Source: Actinomycetes bacterium (GTDB lineage Bacteria; Actinomycetota; Actinomycetes; Actinomycetales; Cellulomonadaceae). Taken from it: DNA of 8,241 nt. Under the pieces are notes generated by a model. The model was given only the letters and a program-made list of their open reading frames with translations. It was not told where the DNA came from and searched no databases. Both the position numbers and the translations under genes were made by a program. The DNA is taken from positions 1 through 8,241 of the forward strand of contig JAEWCA010000175.1 in the NCBI GenBank assembly GCA_023390875.1, read 5' to 3'. Of the stretch, positions 5,932 through 8,241 are shown piece after piece. The stretch's first letter is position 1, and each line of letters begins with the position of its first letter.

Positions 5932-6810
5932 ATGAACGGGGGAGAACCGGCCATCGTCGTCCGGGACCTGCGCAAGAGGTACGGGGCCAAGCAGGCGGTC
6001 GACGGTCTCGACCTGACCGTCGGCACGGGGGAGATCGTCGCCGTCCTGGGACCCAACGGTGCCGGGAAGACGACCACCATCGAGATCCTCGAGGGGTACC
6101 GCCGACGCGACGAGGGGCACGTGCGCGTGCTCGGCGCGGACCCCCAGACCGCCGGGCGGGCCTGGCGGTCCCGCGTCGGGATCGTGCTGCAGAGCGCCAA
6201 CGACCTGGCCGAGGCGACCGTCGGCGAGCTCGTGCGGCACTTCTCGCAGTACTACCCGGACCCGCGCGACCCCGACGACGTGATCGACGCCGTCGGCCTG
6301 CGCGAGAAGGCCCGCACCCGCGTCCGGCAGCTGTCCGGCGGTCAGCGGCGGCGGCTCGACGTGGCGCTCGGGATCGTCGGGCGGCCCGAGCTGCTGTTCC
6401 TCGACGAGCCGACCACCGGGTTCGACCCCGAGGCGCGGCGCGCGTTCTGGGACCTCGTCCGAGGGCTGCGGGGGGACGGGACGACGATCCTGCTCACCAC
6501 GCACTACCTCGAGGAGGCCGAGGCGCTCGCCGACCGGGTCGTCGTGGTGCGGGACGGACGGGTCGTGGCGGAAGGGGCACCCGCGGAGCTCGGCGGGCGG
6601 GCCGCGCGGCAGGCCGTCGTGCGGTGGAGCGTCGACGGCACGCGGCACGAGGAGCGGACCGAGACTCCCACGGCCGTCGTCACCCGGCTCGCCGCGGTCG
6701 CGGGCGGCGAGGTGGCCGGCCTGGAGGTCGTCCGGCCGACGCTCGAGGACGTGTACCTCGAGCTCATCGGCGGCGCGCACGAGGACGACTTCGTGGAGAT
6801 CGCCGGGTGA
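5932..6810 (+). CDS. DrrA-like ABC-2 exporter ATP-binding protein
   Basis: This 292-residue cytoplasmic ATPase energises the second exporter. All motifs are canonical: Walker A GPNGAGKTT (40-48, K46), Q-loop Q87 in GIVLQSAN, signature LSGGQ (134-138), Walker B LLFLDEP (154-160, D158/E159), D-loop TGFD and H191 in LLTTH. The C-terminal extension (about 220-292) contains RPTLEDVYLELIG (268-280), typical of DrrA-like proteins of drug and lipid exporters. ATG 5932 is chosen because the ABC fold begins at residue 8. The in-frame ATG at 5881 would add 17 Arg-rich residues with no family support. Neither start has a clear Shine-Dalgarno sequence. CAGCAT at 5920-5925 could be a -10 for a leaderless transcript starting near 5932, but this is weak. 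The stop overlaps the permease start by GTGA. It is not a recent copy of the ATPase at 2859, as signature and Q-loop differ. Confidence 0.92.
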   Translation: MNGGEPAIVVRDLRKRYGAKQAVDGLDLTVGTGEIVAVLGPNGAGKTTTIEILEGYRRRDEGHVRVLGADPQTAGRAWRSRVGIVLQSANDLAEATVGELVRHFSQYYPDPRDPDDVIDAVGLREKARTRVRQLSGGQRRRLDVALGIVGRPELLFLDEPTTGFDPEARRAFWDLVRGLRGDGTTILLTTHYLEEAEALADRVVVVRDGRVVAEGAPAELGGRAARQAVVRWSVDGTRHEERTETPTAVVTRLAAVAGGEVAGLEVVRPTLEDVYLELIGGAHEDDFVEIAG

Positions 6811-7646
6811 CCGCCCCGGCGGCACCGACGACCACCCTGCCCGGGACGGTTCGCCTCGGCGCCGCCCGCAGCCGGCTCGAGCTGCGCACCTACTTCCGCG
6901 AGCGGGACGCGGTCGTGTTCATCTTCGCGTACCCCGTGATCATGCTCGCGATCTTCGCGACGGTGTTCGGGCAGGACGGCGCGACCGTCGGGCCGTCGCC
7001 CGGCATCCCGTTCGCCCAGTACTTCCTGCCCGGCATGGTCGCGACGGGCGTGATGCTGTCGAGCTTCCAGTCGCTCGCCATCTCGATCGCCGTCGAGCGC
7101 GACGAGGGCGGGCTCAAGCGGCTGCGCGGCACGCCGCTGCCCGCGTCGTCGTACTTCCTCGGCAAGGTCGGTCAGGTGCTCGCGTCGTCGCTCGTGCAGA
7201 CCGCGCTGCTGCTGCTCGTCGCCGCCGTGCTGTTCGCCGTGCCGATGCCGTCGACGGCGAGCCAGTGGGGGACGTTCGCGTGGGTGTTCCTGCTCGGCAC
7301 CGCGTCCGGGTCGGTGCTCGGGGTCGCGTTCTCGTCGGTGCCGCGGTCGGGACGGTCCGCGTCGGCGGTCGTCACTCCCGTCGTGCTGGTGCTGCAGTTC
7401 ATCTCGGGCGTGTTCTTCGTGTTCAACGAGCTGCCGTCGTGGATGCAGGCCGTCGCGTCGGTGTTCCCGCTCAAGTGGATGGCGCAGGGGATGCGGTCGG
7501 TGTTCCTGCCGCCGTCGGCGGAGTCGTTCGAGGTGTCCGGGTCGTGGCAGCACGGCGCGACCGCCGCGGTGCTCGTGGCGTGGCTCGTCGTCGGGCTCGT
7601 GGTGGGGACGCGGACGTTCCGGTGGATGCGGCGCGACGACGGCTGA
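6807..7646 (+). CDS. DrrB-like ABC-2 type permease
   Basis: This 279-residue membrane protein pairs with the preceding ATPase as a half-size ABC-2 exporter, presumably as a homodimer. Six hydrophobic segments are visible, near residues 36-53, 72-95, 121-143, 155-176, 185-205 and 250-268. The cytoplasmic block ERDEGGLKRLRGTPLP (97-112) after the second helix, and FISGVFFVFNELPSWMQ (198-214) with FPLKWMAQGMR (220-230) after the fifth, are characteristic of ABC2_membrane proteins of the DrrB/NodJ type. The GTG start at 6807 overlaps the ATPase stop by four bases (GTGA), so translation is coupled; the strongly charged N-terminus (RSRLELRTYFRERD) is the usual elbow region. It converges with a minus-strand gene four bases beyond its stop. 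The substrate is unknown, and no resistance, glycosylation or biosynthetic gene nearby hints at it. Confidence 0.92.
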   Translation: MTAPAAPTTTLPGTVRLGAARSRLELRTYFRERDAVVFIFAYPVIMLAIFATVFGQDGATVGPSPGIPFAQYFLPGMVATGVMLSSFQSLAISIAVERDEGGLKRLRGTPLPASSYFLGKVGQVLASSLVQTALLLLVAAVLFAVPMPSTASQWGTFAWVFLLGTASGSVLGVAFSSVPRSGRSASAVVTPVVLVLQFISGVFFVFNELPSWMQAVASVFPLKWMAQGMRSVFLPPSAESFEVSGSWQHGATAAVLVAWLVVGLVVGTRTFRWMRRDDG

Positions 7647-7652
7647 GCCGTC
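7638..7652. terminator. Perfect palindrome across the convergent stop codons
   Basis: GACGGCTGAGCCGTC reads as a 15-nt perfect inverted repeat: 6-bp GC-rich arms around a TGA loop. The permease stop TGA (7644-7646) forms the loop, and two bases of the opposing stop (7653-7651) form the end of the arm. It could act as a short hairpin at the 3' end of both transcripts. There is no T-tract on either strand, so termination activity is uncertain. Confidence 0.4.
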
Positions 7653-8241
7653 AGACCGGCTGCCCCGCCGGCGCCGGGACGAGCGTGGGCGCGGCCGTCG
7701 ACCGCTCCGCGCGGTCCCGGATGCCGCGCAGCATCGCGCGCGTCATGACCGCGCTGACCAGGCTCGTCACCTCCGAGAGCGCCCGGACCACAGGGTTCGG
7801 CGTCGCGTAGCGCTCGCGGGCGACGAGCCGGGTGCGGCCGTGGCAGTCCCGCAGCACGAACGACCACGTGAAGGCGCGGTCCGGCGCCGACAGGACGAGC
7901 GCGAAGCCCGGCTCGGCGACGACGACGTCGAGCCCGACCTTGTCCGCGAGCCGCACGACGTCACCCGGGACGAGCGCCTGCCACCGGTCCTCGACGCTGG
8001 TCGCGCTGCGGATCCCGAGCCCGAGCAGGTTCTCCAGGTGGTCGTAGCTGTAGAAGCCGCCGCGGTCCTGCCCGATCTGCACGAGCCACTGCCAGACGAC
8101 CTCCGGAGTCGCCTCGATCGTCACCGCCCGCGTGGCCACGACGCCCGCCGCCGGGACGAGGTCGTCGCCGGGCATGCGGACGGCGACCTCGTCGTCGGTG
8201 GCGCCCCACCGCCGTGCGCGCGCCCGTGCCCACGGGACGGC
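7651..8241 (-). CDS. SRPBCC-fold protein (N-terminus off right edge)
   Basis: The visible 196 C-terminal residues belong to the SRPBCC (START/polyketide cyclase-like) superfamily, which forms a helix-grip pocket for hydrophobic ligands. The reading frame stays open to the window edge, and residues just inside it read RRWGATDDEVAVRMPGDDLVP. This is a typical internal stretch of actinobacterial members (WGAT-D/E-EV-x-LPGD), so the ATG at 8175 is an internal Met, not the start. The fold follows with TRAVTIEATPEVVWQWLVQIGQ (first strand and helix; VVWQWLVQIGQ is the key block), GGFYSYDHLENLLGLGI, the strand block WQALVPGDVV, and a final long helix around LSEVTSLVSAVMTRAMLRGI. The C-terminal tail is Pro/Ala rich. 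No catalytic residue or ligand is recognisable. It is transcribed toward the DrrB-like gene, so it is not part of that operon. Confidence 0.85.
   Translation of the reverse strand, partial: AVPWARARARRWGATDDEVAVRMPGDDLVPAAGVVATRAVTIEATPEVVWQWLVQIGQDRGGFYSYDHLENLLGLGIRSATSVEDRWQALVPGDVVRLADKVGLDVVVAEPGFALVLSAPDRAFTWSFVLRDCHGRTRLVARERYATPNPVVRALSEVTSLVSAVMTRAMLRGIRDRAERSTAAPTLVPAPAGQPV

Noticed and set aside
5863..6825. A 320-codon minus-strand open frame opposite the DrrA-like ATPase
   Set aside because: It is an antisense artefact of high GC; the plus-strand frame has Walker A, LSGGQ, Walker B and the switch His.
8173..8175. ATG at 8175 as start of the SRPBCC gene
   Set aside because: The frame stays open to the window edge, and the upstream codons encode the family's WGATDDEV block, so the true start is outside the window.

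Overview
The window comes from a very GC-rich actinobacterium. Codon third positions are almost all G or C, GTG starts occur, and one gene appears to be leaderless. A secreted galactan-degrading enzyme with accessory binding modules beside ABC-2 exporters suggests a plant-polymer degrader such as Cellulomonas or a relative. The genus is inferred from gene content and composition only. I found no tRNA, rRNA, CRISPR array, transposase or phage gene.

Layout from left to right: (1) A minus-strand gene runs off the left edge. It encodes a secreted GH53 endo-beta-1,4-galactanase with a bacterial Ig-like domain and a carbohydrate-binding module. (2) A 233-nt divergent intergenic region holds a candidate galactanase promoter and a promoter for the next gene. 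That promoter carries two TGAAC-N4-GTTCA-type inverted repeats whose centres are exactly 20 bp apart. (3) A plus-strand operon encodes a TetR-family repressor, an ABC ATPase, and a 545-residue fused-duplicate ABC-2 permease of the 'polyketide antibiotic exporter' type. (4) A small YchJ-like SEC-C protein follows with its own strong ribosome binding site. (5) A second, separate exporter pair encodes a DrrA-like ATPase and a DrrB-like permease, overlapping by GTGA. (6) A minus-strand SRPBCC-fold gene converges on the last permease with only 4 nt between stops. It runs off the right edge, so its N-terminus is missing.

The most coherent unit is the TetR-ATPase-permease operon. The repressor probably controls its own transcription and that of the exporter through the twin operators that flank the -10 element and cover the start codon, with release by an unknown exported compound. 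The second exporter has no regulator in the window. The galactanase acts outside the cell on pectic galactan and has no evident functional tie to the exporters beyond sharing the divergent intergenic region. All genes belong to known families. I see no clearly undescribed system; the most specific new observation is the twin operator arrangement.
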